Source: Qipengyuania marisflavi
GTDB lineage: Bacteria; Pseudomonadota; Alphaproteobacteria; Sphingomonadales; Sphingomonadaceae
Direction: 5' to 3'
Length of the DNA stretch: 64,000 nucleotides
Assembly: GCF_005884405.1 (NCBI RefSeq)
Contig: NZ_VCAO01000001.1
Location: 676,304 to 740,303 of the forward strand
The position numbers and the translations under genes are program-made. The notes beneath the pieces were generated by a model. It ran no database searches and had not been told where the DNA came from. It was given only the letters and a program-made list of their open reading frames with translations. Below, piece by piece: positions 39,170 to 47,733 of the stretch. Each line of letters starts with the position of its first letter. Within the stretch, counting starts at the first letter, position 1.

Positions 39170-40324
39170 TTAGAACCGGCCCCAGACGAAGCGGCTGGAC
39201 AGGGCGTAGTTCCACACCGAACCGATGACGATGCCGACCAATGCGGCCAGGATCGCGTGCAGGCCCCGGTCATGCAGCGTGGTGGCCACCGCGACATTGG
39301 CGAAGGCGCCAATCGAGCAGGCGGCGATGAAGCTGACCCAGCCCCAGAACACCTTGTCCGCCGTTTTCAGCCGCTTGTCACGGTAAGTCAGCCAATTGTT
39401 AAGCCAGAAATTGAAGCTCATCGCGCCAAAGGTCGCAATGGCCTGTGCCCATGAAAACCCTGCCGAAAAGGCCAGCATCAGAGCGTAGAGGATTGCCATG
39501 TGCACCACCACGCCCAGTGCGCCGACGGTAGCGAACAGGGCAAAACGGGTCGGGATGACGCGGCCAAAGCTCTTGTCATACAGCCCGGCGAGGAAATCGA
39601 AGGCAATCGCGCGGTCAAGCTTGGATTCGCCGGCGCGGCGGGCGGAAAAGTTCATGGGAAAGTCTTTCACCTTGAGCGGCTCTTCGGAGGTTGCCAGCAA
39701 ATCGAGCAGGATCTTGAAGCCGATGCCGGACAGGCTGGGGACCAGTTTGCGCGCGGTGGCGGTGGGCAGCAGGAAAAACCCGCTCATCGGGTCGCTCAGC
39801 TCCACGCCGGTCAGCTTGCGGGCCAGCGCATTGGCGAGGCCGGACAGCTTCTCGCGGTCGGGACGGTTCCATTCGGCCATGCTGGCACCATCGGCAAAGC
39901 GGCTGGCAACCGCCACATCGGTTTCGCCCGATTTCACTGCGGCCAGCATATCGGCCAGCAGCTTGGGATCGTGCTGGTGATCGGCATCCATCACGGCGGC
40001 ATAGGGTGCAGCGGTGGCGCAGAACCCTTCGATCGCGGCGCTGGCCAGCCCGCGGCGGCCGATCCGCTGGATCACGCGCACGCGGTTGTCAGTCAGCGAC
40101 AGGCGGCGCGCTTCATCGGCGGTGCCATCGGCGGAATTGTCATCGACAATCAGCACCTCCCAGCCGTGAACGCCCAGCGCGCCTTCGATCCGTTCGACCA
40201 GCGGCGCCAGATTGTCGCGCTCGTTCAGCGTGGGCAGGATGATCGCCAGCTCAAGCGATTGCGCAACTGCGGGCCGGATGGCGGCAGGCGGGACAGAGGC
40301 GGGGGTCGGGTGAGTCATATCCAT
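39170..40324 (-). CDS. Polyprenyl-phosphate glycosyltransferase (GT2) fused to GtrA membrane domain
   Basis: 384 residues from ATG 40324. Residues about 25-250 are a GT2 domain of the dolichyl-phosphate-mannose synthase type (LAIILPTLNERDNLAPLVERI, VDDNSADGTADEA, MDADHQHDP). The C-terminal part is a four-helix GtrA domain (RFALFATVGALGVVVHMAIL, SFNFWLNNWLTYRD). It should charge a polyprenyl phosphate with a sugar and move it across the membrane. A TTG overlapping the leuB stop could start ten codons earlier. It is the last gene of recO-leuB. Confidence 0.85.
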   Translation of the reverse strand: MDMTHPTPASVPPAAIRPAVAQSLELAIILPTLNERDNLAPLVERIEGALGVHGWEVLIVDDNSADGTADEARRLSLTDNRVRVIQRIGRRGLASAAIEGFCATAAPYAAVMDADHQHDPKLLADMLAAVKSGETDVAVASRFADGASMAEWNRPDREKLSGLANALARKLTGVELSDPMSGFFLLPTATARKLVPSLSGIGFKILLDLLATSEEPLKVKDFPMNFSARRAGESKLDRAIAFDFLAGLYDKSFGRVIPTRFALFATVGALGVVVHMAILYALMLAFSAGFSWAQAIATFGAMSFNFWLNNWLTYRDKRLKTADKVFWGWVSFIAACSIGAFANVAVATTLHDRGLHAILAALVGIVIGSVWNYALSSRFVWGRF

Positions 40325-40350
40325 TGCATGACCCGGATATGGGGCAAAAC

Positions 40351-41421
40351 TCAAGATATGGTTAGCAGCGTCCTAACAACGGCATCGCCGATTTCGCTGG
40401 TCGCGGCGCTGCCGCCAAGGTCCGCGCCGCGCACCTGCGTGGCAAGTGTCTTGGCAACTGCGCGTTCGATCCGCTCGGCCTCCGCCTCGCGCCCCAGCGA
40501 ATGGCGCAGCAGCATTGCCAGACTGAGGATTGCGGCGACCGGATTGGACTTGCCCTGCCCGGCAATATTAGGCGCGCTGCCGTGGATGGGTTCATACAAG
40601 CCGAAGGTGCCGTATGCGGTCTGGCGCTCGCCCAGCGAAGCGCTGGCCAGCAGGCCGATCGACCCGACACAGGCGCTGGCCTGATCGGACAGGATATCAC
40701 CAAACAGATTGCCGGTCAGGATTACATCAAAGCTGGCGGGTGCCCGCACCAACTGCATCGCGGCATTGTCGACATACATATGGTCGAGCGTGACATCGGG
40801 ATATTCGGCGGCGATTTCGATCACAGTCTCGCGCCAGATGCGGCTGGTTTCCAGCACATTGGCCTTGTCGACACTGGTGACCCGGCCCCGGCGGCCTTGC
40901 GCGGCGCGAAAGGCCGTATGCGCGATGCGGCGTATTTCGGGGGCGGAATAGGCCATTTCGTCCCACCCCTCGCGCTCACCCGCCGCCGTCGTCCGCTCAC
41001 CCTTGGCGCCGAAATAAACATCGCCGGTCAGTTCGCGCACCACCAGCAGGTCGATCCCGCTGGCCAGTTCCGGTCGCAGCGGGGACAAATGCTCCAGCCC
41101 CGCCCAGCCCGCTGCGGGCCGCAGATTGGCGAACAGTCCCAGCTGCTTGCGCAGCCCCAGAATTGCCTGTTCCGGACGGTGCTCGCGCGGCAAATCGTCG
41201 CATGAGGGGTCGCCCACTGCGCCGAACAAGACAGCATCCGCAGCGCGCGCCATTTCCAGCGTTTCGGCGGGCAGCGGCGTGCCGTGGCGCTGGTATGCAA
41301 TCCCGCCGACATCGCCGCTGAACAGCGTCAGTCCGGGCAGCGCCAGCGCATCGAGCACCCGCACCGCCTGATCGGTTACTTCTGGGCCTATGCCATCACC
41401 GGGGAGTATCGCGATTTTCAT
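40351..41421 (-). CDS. leuB: 3-isopropylmalate dehydrogenase
   Basis: 356 residues; third step of leucine synthesis. [16 protein letters not shown], the [17 protein letters not shown] segment, [14 protein letters not shown], and [18 protein letters not shown] are family signatures. ATG 41421 overlaps the recO stop by one base (TGATG). No leuA, leuC or leuD lies in the window. Confidence 0.96.
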   Translation of the reverse strand: MKIAILPGDGIGPEVTDQAVRVLDALALPGLTLFSGDVGGIAYQRHGTPLPAETLEMARAADAVLFGAVGDPSCDDLPREHRPEQAILGLRKQLGLFANLRPAAGWAGLEHLSPLRPELASGIDLLVVRELTGDVYFGAKGERTTAAGEREGWDEMAYSAPEIRRIAHTAFRAAQGRRGRVTSVDKANVLETSRIWRETVIEIAAEYPDVTLDHMYVDNAAMQLVRAPASFDVILTGNLFGDILSDQASACVGSIGLLASASLGERQTAYGTFGLYEPIHGSAPNIAGQGKSNPVAAILSLAMLLRHSLGREAEAERIERAVAKTLATQVRGADLGGSAATSEIGDAVVRTLLTIS

Positions 41422-42020
41422 CAAACCATCCTTGCGAGCCGTTCACGCAGCAGCGTGCGTGCGGCCATAACGTCGGCGCGGGTGTCGGCAAGCAGGTAGG
41501 CGGCGATCTGACTCTCCAACCGGTCGAGAATTTCGAGGCCCTGCTCAAGGCTGGCTATCGCGGGTCGCGGGCCGCCGCCATATCCCAGCTCGCGCAGCAG
41601 CAGCATTTCATAGCCCACCAGCCCCTCCACCCAGCCCCGCGCCGAAGGGGCCGCGCAGATCGCATCGAGCAACCCGCCCAGCGCACGATAGAGACTGGGA
41701 TAGGCATTGCGTTCAGGCAGCGTGCTGGCGGTCAGCGCGCAGACCCAGCTGATGGCAGCCGACGCCAGCGGCTCGGACAGCCACGGCCCCCGGCTGGTGG
41801 TCAGTTCCAGCCGGGCATAGGGCAATTGGTTTTCGGATTTGGAGCGGATATCCGCCGCCACCAGATTGCCAGGGATCACCACCGGGCGCAGCTGCCGCCC
41901 GCGGCCGCCCGCGATATAGGCAGCGATCAGCCCAACCTCTTCGGTCAGCAGCCGCGCGATCACGGCAGTTTCGCCATGCGCACGCGCGGCGATCAGTATG
42001 GCGGGGGCGCGAAGCTGCAT
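41421..42020 (-). CDS. recO: DNA repair protein RecO
   Basis: 199 residues: an N-terminal OB fold ([39 protein letters not shown]) and a helical C-terminal half. It supports RecA loading on SSB-coated gaps in the RecF pathway. The typical four-cysteine zinc site of some RecO proteins is absent; only two cysteines are visible. It is translationally coupled to leuB. Confidence 0.9.
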   Translation of the reverse strand: MQLRAPAILIAARAHGETAVIARLLTEEVGLIAAYIAGGRGRQLRPVVIPGNLVAADIRSKSENQLPYARLELTTSRGPWLSEPLASAAISWVCALTASTLPERNAYPSLYRALGGLLDAICAAPSARGWVEGLVGYEMLLLRELGYGGGPRPAIASLEQGLEILDRLESQIAAYLLADTRADVMAARTLLRERLARMV

Positions 42021-42066
42021 GGGGGCGATGGTTACCCGAATGCAGAGGCGTGTCGAGAGGATGCTA

Positions 42067-42312
42067 TCAGCTTGCAGCCTGCTTCAGAGCATCTTTCGAG
42101 GCCTTCATTGCCAGACCCGGCGCTCGGCCCATTGTCCAGTTCGCCTGCATCCGGACCTCAGGATTGGGAGCACACCAGATTTCGCCAGTTTCATCGATGG
42201 CAGTAACCCAGATCAAATTGTGCTCCTGACCGTAATCGATAACGCCAAGCGCATAACCGTCTCCCTTGCCGAGCACATGGAGGGGGATCGGTGGATCAAG
42301 CTGGGTGAACAT
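42067..42312 (-). CDS. Conserved hypothetical protein
   Basis: 81 residues from ATG 42312 (MFTQLDPPIPLHVLGKGDGY). The upstream in-frame stretch overlaps UbiK and is not expected to be coding. A compact domain with ALGVIDYGQEHNLIWVTAID and TGEIWCAPNPEVRMQANWTMGR suggests a small beta-barrel, perhaps cytosolic. I recall similar unnamed proteins in alphaproteobacteria. It lies between ubiK and recO, co-oriented. Confidence 0.7.
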   Translation of the reverse strand: MFTQLDPPIPLHVLGKGDGYALGVIDYGQEHNLIWVTAIDETGEIWCAPNPEVRMQANWTMGRAPGLAMKASKDALKQAAS

Positions 42313-42370
42313 GGTTGCGACGCCTTTCGGCAATAGCAACGCTACAAAATTTGCGAAGGTTCCCGAACGG

Positions 42371-42622
42371 TCAGCCGCCGCCGATGCGCGCTTCGAGTGC
42401 GGCGATACGGTCGGCCAGCGCGTCATTGTCTTCGCGGGCCTTGCGGGCCATCGCCTTGACCGCGTCGAATTCCTCGCGGGTGACGAAATCCATTCCGCCA
42501 AAGGTCTCACGCGCGCGTTCACGCGCACTGTCGCGCGCCTCACGGGTCATTCCGGCGAGCGTGCCGGCAGCCGAATTGGCGAGCTTGACGAAATCGGCGA
42601 TAAGCGGGTTCTGTGATTGCAT
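42371..42622 (-). CDS. ubiK: UbiK-type accessory factor (BMFP domain)
   Basis: 83 residues. An N-terminal amphipathic helix (NPLIADFVKLANSAAGTLAGM) is followed by a coiled coil with EEFDAVKAMARKAREDNDALADRIAALEARI, the BMFP pattern. UbiK binds UbiJ and assists ubiquinone synthesis in E. coli. The role is expected but not shown here; the gene is far from other ubi genes. Confidence 0.8.
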   Translation of the reverse strand: MQSQNPLIADFVKLANSAAGTLAGMTREARDSARERARETFGGMDFVTREEFDAVKAMARKAREDNDALADRIAALEARIGGG

Positions 42623-42712
42623 CCCGCCCAGATGGGGCGGGAGGGAGATTTTGTCTAGGGCTTCTGCCTGATGCGGTGCTGGTCCGCCATTGCCCAGGCC
42701 GGATCAGCGCAC

Positions 42713-43273
42713 TCAACCGCCGATCCGCACCCGTTCAACCGCTCCGGATGGATTGGCGCCATCGGCATCAGGGTTCAGTTCAAGGAATTGCCAGTTGAGT
42801 GCCGTCGCGAACAGGATCCACGCCAGATAGGGCACCAGCAGCATGCCCGCGACCGGACGCACTTTCCAAAACCGCATGATCGTGATCACCACGGCAATAT
42901 CCAGCAGAATGATCACCGCCAGCGCGCCGGTCAGCTGATGCGCGGCGAAGAACACAGGCGTCCACGCCAGATTGAGCGCCATCTGCACCACGAAGGCCCA
43001 GATCGCCGCTTTGCGTCCGCGCGCGCCCCAGGCGGCGCAGACCATCGCCAGCGCGACGCCCATCATCAGGTAAAGGATCGACCAGACAATTCCGAAGGCG
43101 GCGGGCGGCGGATAGATACCCGGTTTCACCAGCGCATCGAACCACGGATTGCCCGGCCCGGAGCCGGCAACGCGGCCCGACAGGAAACCAAGCAGCATCA
43201 CCAGCGGCACGATAAACAGCGCCCAACGAATGAAGCTCGCGCGCAATTGTCCGCGCGATGCCAGCATGTTCAT
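42713..43273 (-). CDS. tspO: TspO/MBR family membrane protein
   Basis: 186 residues from ATG 43273 (GGGGAG seven bases upstream). Five membrane helices and the Trp-rich motifs of TspO are visible: NPWFDALVKPGIYPPPAAFGIVWSILYLMMG, LNLAWTPVFFAAHQL, and PYLAWILFATALNWQFLELN. TspO binds porphyrins; in Rhodobacter it modulates photopigment genes. The last 20 residues are poorly conserved. Confidence 0.88.
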   Translation of the reverse strand: MNMLASRGQLRASFIRWALFIVPLVMLLGFLSGRVAGSGPGNPWFDALVKPGIYPPPAAFGIVWSILYLMMGVALAMVCAAWGARGRKAAIWAFVVQMALNLAWTPVFFAAHQLTGALAVIILLDIAVVITIMRFWKVRPVAGMLLVPYLAWILFATALNWQFLELNPDADGANPSGAVERVRIGG

Positions 43274-43373
43274 GGAAAAACTCCCCGATTTCCCGATTCG
43301 CAACCGGACCCCTTGTGGCCGTGCGGCGGCTGGGGCGCAATCGCGCGCCGCCAATCCGTCCCGCAGCGGGGCG

Positions 43374-44096
43374 TCAGAAGCGCAGCATCACCTTGCGCGC
43401 CAGTGCGGGCGAGGCCGAATGCACCGCCTTGAGCAGCTTGACCATGCCCACATTCGCCTCGGTCCGGTCGTTCTCGATCGCGGCGATGATCTGGCGGGCG
43501 CATTCCTCGGGCGCCATCTTGCTGCCTGATCGCGCGGCGGTCATCTGCGTTGCCACCACCGGCGGCAGCGCCTCGATCACATGGACGCCAGTATCCGCCA
43601 ATTGCGCACGGATGGCCTGCGTGTAGCTGCGCAGCGCGGCCTTGGTGGCGCAATAGACCGGCCCGCCCGCGCGCGGTGCGATGGCCAGTCCGCTGGTGAC
43701 ATTGACAATCGCCGCCTCGCCCCGCTGTTTCAACCGCGGGATCAGCCCTGCCATCAGCCGGATCGGAGTGTTGAGATTGGCATAGATGCAATCATCGGTC
43801 GCATCGGCATCGGGCACTGCCTCGCGAAAATCATGATCCACGCCCTGCCCGGCATTGTTAATCAGGATGTCGATGGGCCGGTCGCCCAAGGCATCAAGGA
43901 TAGCCTGCGCACCGGCGGGGGAGGACAGATCGGCGGCAATCGCCTCGAACCCCTCGCCGCGCCGGGCTGCCAGCCCCTCGGCAGAGCGGCCCGTGACAAT
44001 CACGGTTGCGCCCTTGGCTTTGAGCTGATGCGCCATCTGCTCGCCAATTCCTGCGGTGCCTCCGGTCAGGAGGACGGTCTTTCCTGAAATCTGCAT
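43374..44096 (-). CDS. Short-chain dehydrogenase/reductase (DltE-like)
   Basis: 240 residues, classical SDR. Cofactor motif TGGTAGIGEQ near residue 10, NNAG, and catalytic VTSGLA plus YCATK (Tyr-x-x-x-Lys). Substrate unknown. ATG 44096 overlaps the stop of the extended SDR (TAATG), so the two oxidoreductases are coupled and may act in one pathway. Confidence 0.85.
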   Translation of the reverse strand: MQISGKTVLLTGGTAGIGEQMAHQLKAKGATVIVTGRSAEGLAARRGEGFEAIAADLSSPAGAQAILDALGDRPIDILINNAGQGVDHDFREAVPDADATDDCIYANLNTPIRLMAGLIPRLKQRGEAAIVNVTSGLAIAPRAGGPVYCATKAALRSYTQAIRAQLADTGVHVIEALPPVVATQMTAARSGSKMAPEECARQIIAAIENDRTEANVGMVKLLKAVHSASPALARKVMLRF

Positions 44097-45115
44097 TAGA
44101 GTTTCACGATCCCCCGTTCGGTCAGGCTGCGCGCCGTATCTTCCAGCGATTGCTCGGCGGGAATGAAGGTGAAGCCCAGCACGTCCTCGGAATGTTTGCC
44201 GGACACATCGCGCACCTTGCCAAGCTCGCCCTTGATCAGCTTCATTTCGGCCATGAACAGGCCCAGCACGCCAACCAGCCAGTCCGGCATCGCGCGGGTC
44301 GGGATCTTGCGCGAAAGTTCCGGCGCGCGGCGGCGCAAGGATGCGGCCATGTCGCGCATCCACAGAAAGCTTGCCGATGCCGGGAAACGTTCGCCCGCCA
44401 CAGTGGCTGCCGGGGCTTCCAGCGCGAGCACGTGCATCTTTGCGACATCGCGCACATCGACCACGCCAATGCCCATATCGGGCAGCAGCGGGATCGATCC
44501 GTCGATCATCTTCTTGACGATTTCCACCGAGGTCGAAAGATCGCCGTCATAGACCGGGCCGAACACTGCCACCGGATTGATCGAACAGAACACCATGCCG
44601 GGCGCATTGTCCGCCACCCAGTCACGCGCCGCACGTTCGGCAATGGTCTTGCTCTTGATATAGGGCGGCGGATCGGCGGCCAGATTGGTCCAGTCGTTCT
44701 GGTCAAAATGCTCCTTGTCGCCGTGGCCATAGGCAATCGCGGCGGCAGAGCTGGTCTGGACAAAGCGCGTTACCCCCGCCTCATGAGCAAACCGCAGTGC
44801 GCGCAATGTGCCGTCGCGGGCCGGTACAATCAGATCGTTTTCGTCCCGGGGTGTCGCCATCGGAAAGGGCGAGGCGACATGCGCCACCGCATCACAGCCG
44901 GCAGTGGCCTGCGCCCAGCCAGCATCGGACAGCAGATCGGCAGAAAACACCTTGAGCCGCTCGCCCGCATCACTCCAGCGCGCGCGCAGCCGCGGCTCGC
45001 TCTTCGCCGCATCGCGCACGGTGGTGTGGACGCTCCAGCCGTCCGCCAACAGCTGATCGATAACCTCGCCGCCGATATAGCCCGTGCCGCCGGTTACCAA
45101 TACTGTGCCTGTCAT
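44096..45115 (-). CDS. NAD(P)-dependent epimerase/reductase (extended SDR, dihydroflavonol reductase-like)
   Basis: 339 residues from ATG 45115. Cofactor motif TGGTGYIGG, an HVASPFP segment typical of DFR-like reductases, and catalytic Tyr-x-x-x-Lys as YIKSK. The C-terminal part includes ASLRRRAPELSRKIPTRAMPDWLVG. The substrate is likely an aldehyde or ketone; it cannot be told. It is 75 nt downstream of gor. Confidence 0.85.
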   Translation of the reverse strand: MTGTVLVTGGTGYIGGEVIDQLLADGWSVHTTVRDAAKSEPRLRARWSDAGERLKVFSADLLSDAGWAQATAGCDAVAHVASPFPMATPRDENDLIVPARDGTLRALRFAHEAGVTRFVQTSSAAAIAYGHGDKEHFDQNDWTNLAADPPPYIKSKTIAERAARDWVADNAPGMVFCSINPVAVFGPVYDGDLSTSVEIVKKMIDGSIPLLPDMGIGVVDVRDVAKMHVLALEAPAATVAGERFPASASFLWMRDMAASLRRRAPELSRKIPTRAMPDWLVGVLGLFMAEMKLIKGELGKVRDVSGKHSEDVLGFTFIPAEQSLEDTARSLTERGIVKL

Positions 45116-45190
45116 AATCCTGCTCCCACCATATGGCGGCAATGGGTAGGACAGGCGCAGCCTTACGGCAATGGAAGCAGTGCGCGCGGC

Positions 45191-46555
45191 CTAGCGCAGC
45201 AGCACCAGTTCTTCCGCCATTGTCGGATGGATCGCGACAGTCGCGTCGAAATCGGCCTTGCTCAGCCCGGCCTTCACCGCAACGGCAGCAGCCTGCATGA
45301 TCTCCGGCGCTTCCGGCCCGATCATGTGAATGCCCACGATGCGGTCGTTATCGCCTTCGCAGACCATCTTGTAGAGCGAGCGTTCGTTACGGCCCGCCAG
45401 CACGTTTTTCATCGGGCGGAAGTCGGATTGATAGACCTTGATGCTGCCCAATTGTTCGCGCGCCTGGCTTTCGGTCAGGCCCACGGCGGCTATTGGCGGA
45501 TGGCTGAACACCGCGCTGGGGATGCAATTGTGATCGACCGCCACCGGATCGCCCTTGCCAAAGATCATGTCGGCAAACGCCTGCCCTTCGCGGATGGCAA
45601 CCGGGGTCAGCTGCACGCGGTCGGTACAATCGCCCACGGCATGGATGTGATCGATGCTGGTCTTGGAGAAGCGGTCGACGACAATTTCGCCCTTCTTGCC
45701 CAGCTCTACGCCCACCTTCTCCAGCCCCAGCCCTTCGGTGTTGGGAACACGGCCAGTGGCGAACAGCACGCAATCGACTTCCATATCGTCGTGATTGGTC
45801 ATCGACACCTTGAGACAGCCGCTGTCAGTCTTCTCGATCCCACGAAACTCGGCGTGGAAGCGGAAATCGATGCCCTTTATCATGCTGATCTGCAGCAGCC
45901 GGTCGCGCAGTGCGTGGTCATAGGACCGCAGCAGCGTATCGGTGCGGTTGATGATCGTCACCTTGCTGCCAAATTCGTTGAAGATCCCGGCGAATTCATT
46001 GGCGATATAGCCGCCACCCGCGATCAGCACACGTTCCGGGATCGCGTCGAGATGGAACGCCTCATTGCTGGTGATGCCCATTTCGTGCCCGTCACAGCCG
46101 GGCACATGCGGGCGCGCGCCCACCGCGATCAGGATATGCTTCGCCGTTATGATCTTGCCGCTGGCCAGCGTGATTTCATGCGGGCCAGTCAGCTCGGCAC
46201 GCTCGTCGAAAATCGTGACCTCATGGTTTTCCAGCGTTTCGGTATAGGCCTGGTTGAGCCGGTCGACATCGGCCAGCACATTGTCGCGCAAGGTGGTCCA
46301 CTCGAACTGCGGTTTTTCGACGGTCCAGCCGAACTTGGCGCAATCTTCCAGATCCTCGGCAAAATGCGCGCCGTAAACCAGCATTTTCTTGGGCACGCAG
46401 CCACGGATCACGCAGGTGCCGCCGACACGGTATTCCTCGGCAATGGCGACTTTCGCGCCATGCGCGGCGGCCACGCGGGATGCGCGCACGCCGCCCGAAC
46501 CCGCTCCGATCGTGAACAGGTCGTAATCATATTCGCCAGAGGTCTTGTCGGCCAT
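45191..46555 (-). CDS. gor: Glutathione-disulfide reductase
   Basis: 454 residues from ATG 46555. FAD motif GAGSGGVRASR near residue 17, the redox pair GTCVIRGC (Cys48, Cys53), an NADPH motif with IAGGGYIANEFAG, and the C-terminal interface VGIHMIGPEAPEIMQ then DATVAIHPTMAEE. The redox-site sequence is of the glutathione reductase type, not dihydrolipoamide dehydrogenase. An upstream in-frame extension to 46645 is not conserved. Confidence 0.93.
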   Translation of the reverse strand: MADKTSGEYDYDLFTIGAGSGGVRASRVAAAHGAKVAIAEEYRVGGTCVIRGCVPKKMLVYGAHFAEDLEDCAKFGWTVEKPQFEWTTLRDNVLADVDRLNQAYTETLENHEVTIFDERAELTGPHEITLASGKIITAKHILIAVGARPHVPGCDGHEMGITSNEAFHLDAIPERVLIAGGGYIANEFAGIFNEFGSKVTIINRTDTLLRSYDHALRDRLLQISMIKGIDFRFHAEFRGIEKTDSGCLKVSMTNHDDMEVDCVLFATGRVPNTEGLGLEKVGVELGKKGEIVVDRFSKTSIDHIHAVGDCTDRVQLTPVAIREGQAFADMIFGKGDPVAVDHNCIPSAVFSHPPIAAVGLTESQAREQLGSIKVYQSDFRPMKNVLAGRNERSLYKMVCEGDNDRIVGIHMIGPEAPEIMQAAAVAVKAGLSKADFDATVAIHPTMAEELVLLR

Positions 46556-46665
46556 GCGCGCGCTCCAAATAATGCGGGTTGCGCGCGATATGGCCCCAAG
46601 CATGGCGATTGCCAACCGTGTGGCATTAGCGATTTTTACACGCATCGCATGGTAAACAAATCGTC

Positions 46666-47727
46666 ATGCGCGCGCTTACCGACCTGTTGCGAACCTATTG
46701 GGCCCAGATACCGCTATACATATACGTCGCACTGTGCGGCGCGCTGTGCCTGGCGCTGTGGAATGCCAAGGGCGTGGCTTATGACCACGAGCAAACGGTG
46801 GTCAGCTTCACCATGCTGTATGTCTTCGCCATCGTCATGTTTTTCATCGACATCGTGTGGCGACTGTATCGGGACCGGCCAGACCATCCGCTGCGCTGGG
46901 CGAAGGAACGTTATCTCTCGGCGCACCGTGCCAGGTTTCTGCTCCGCGGAATTCCTGCCATCACGATCTGCGTCGTGCTGATCCCGCTTTTCTCCAGCCT
47001 CAAGTCGATGATCCCGCTATTTGCCGTCTACGACTGGGATGCCACGTTCATCGCCGCGGATCGCGCGCTGTTTTTCGGAAGGGACGCCTGGCAGGTGCTG
47101 CAGCCCGTGCTGGGCTATCCTGCCGTGACCGCAGCGCTGGCGGTCAATTATCAGGTCTGGTTCCTGTTGCTTTATCCCGGCTGTATGTTTTTTGCATTCA
47201 GCGAGACGGTGTCGCCCGACCTGCAGCGCCGGTTTTTCCTGTCTTACGCGCTGGCCTGGACAGTGATCGGTGCCTTCATGGCGACTTCGCTGGCGAGCGT
47301 TGGCCCGGCATTTGCCGAACCGCTGACCGGGATCGACATTTTCCGCGACCAGATGGCTTATTTGCGCGCGGCAGATGCGCAAATTCCCATCATCACCCTC
47401 ACTGTGCAAGATATGCTGCTGAACAGCTTCCATGATGATTATCGCGGTCTGGGCAGCGGCATCACTGCCATGCCGAGCATGCATATTGCCATCGCCACCC
47501 TGTTCTGGCTAGCGATGCGCGAAGTCGGCCCGCGCGCCGGGCGGGCCTTCTTCTGGTTCATGGTGGTGATCTGGGTAAGTTCGGTCCACCTTGCGTATCA
47601 CTACGCGGTTGACGGGTTGGTCAGCTTCATTGCGGTGATGGCGATCTGGAAGGGCGTCCCCTTCGTTTTCGCCTGGTGGGACACAGTCCCGGCACCGCAC
47701 GCCGTCCGGTTGCAGCCCGCCAGTTAG
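46666..47727 (+). CDS. PAP2-superfamily, inositolphosphotransferase Aur1/Ipt1-like membrane protein
   Basis: 353 residues with about eight membrane segments. The phosphotransferase residues are visible: MPSMH (residues 269-273) and HLAYHYAVDG (His308/His312, Asp316). The layout resembles PAP2_3, the fold of yeast inositol phosphorylceramide synthase. Sphingomonads make sphingolipids, so a head-group transferase for ceramide or another lipid is plausible but inferred. A plain lipid phosphatase is the alternative. It is divergent from gor, and no clear ribosome site precedes ATG 46666. Confidence 0.75.
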   Translation: MRALTDLLRTYWAQIPLYIYVALCGALCLALWNAKGVAYDHEQTVVSFTMLYVFAIVMFFIDIVWRLYRDRPDHPLRWAKERYLSAHRARFLLRGIPAITICVVLIPLFSSLKSMIPLFAVYDWDATFIAADRALFFGRDAWQVLQPVLGYPAVTAALAVNYQVWFLLLYPGCMFFAFSETVSPDLQRRFFLSYALAWTVIGAFMATSLASVGPAFAEPLTGIDIFRDQMAYLRAADAQIPIITLTVQDMLLNSFHDDYRGLGSGITAMPSMHIAIATLFWLAMREVGPRAGRAFFWFMVVIWVSSVHLAYHYAVDGLVSFIAVMAIWKGVPFVFAWWDTVPAPHAVRLQPAS

Positions 47728-47733
47728 CTCAGC

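Noticed and set aside
44150-46981. A 943-codon open frame on the + strand
   Set aside because: It lies antisense to the extended SDR and gor genes, whose motifs are intact, and then enters the PAP2 gene in another frame. Its translation has no recognisable domain. It is a high-GC shadow frame.
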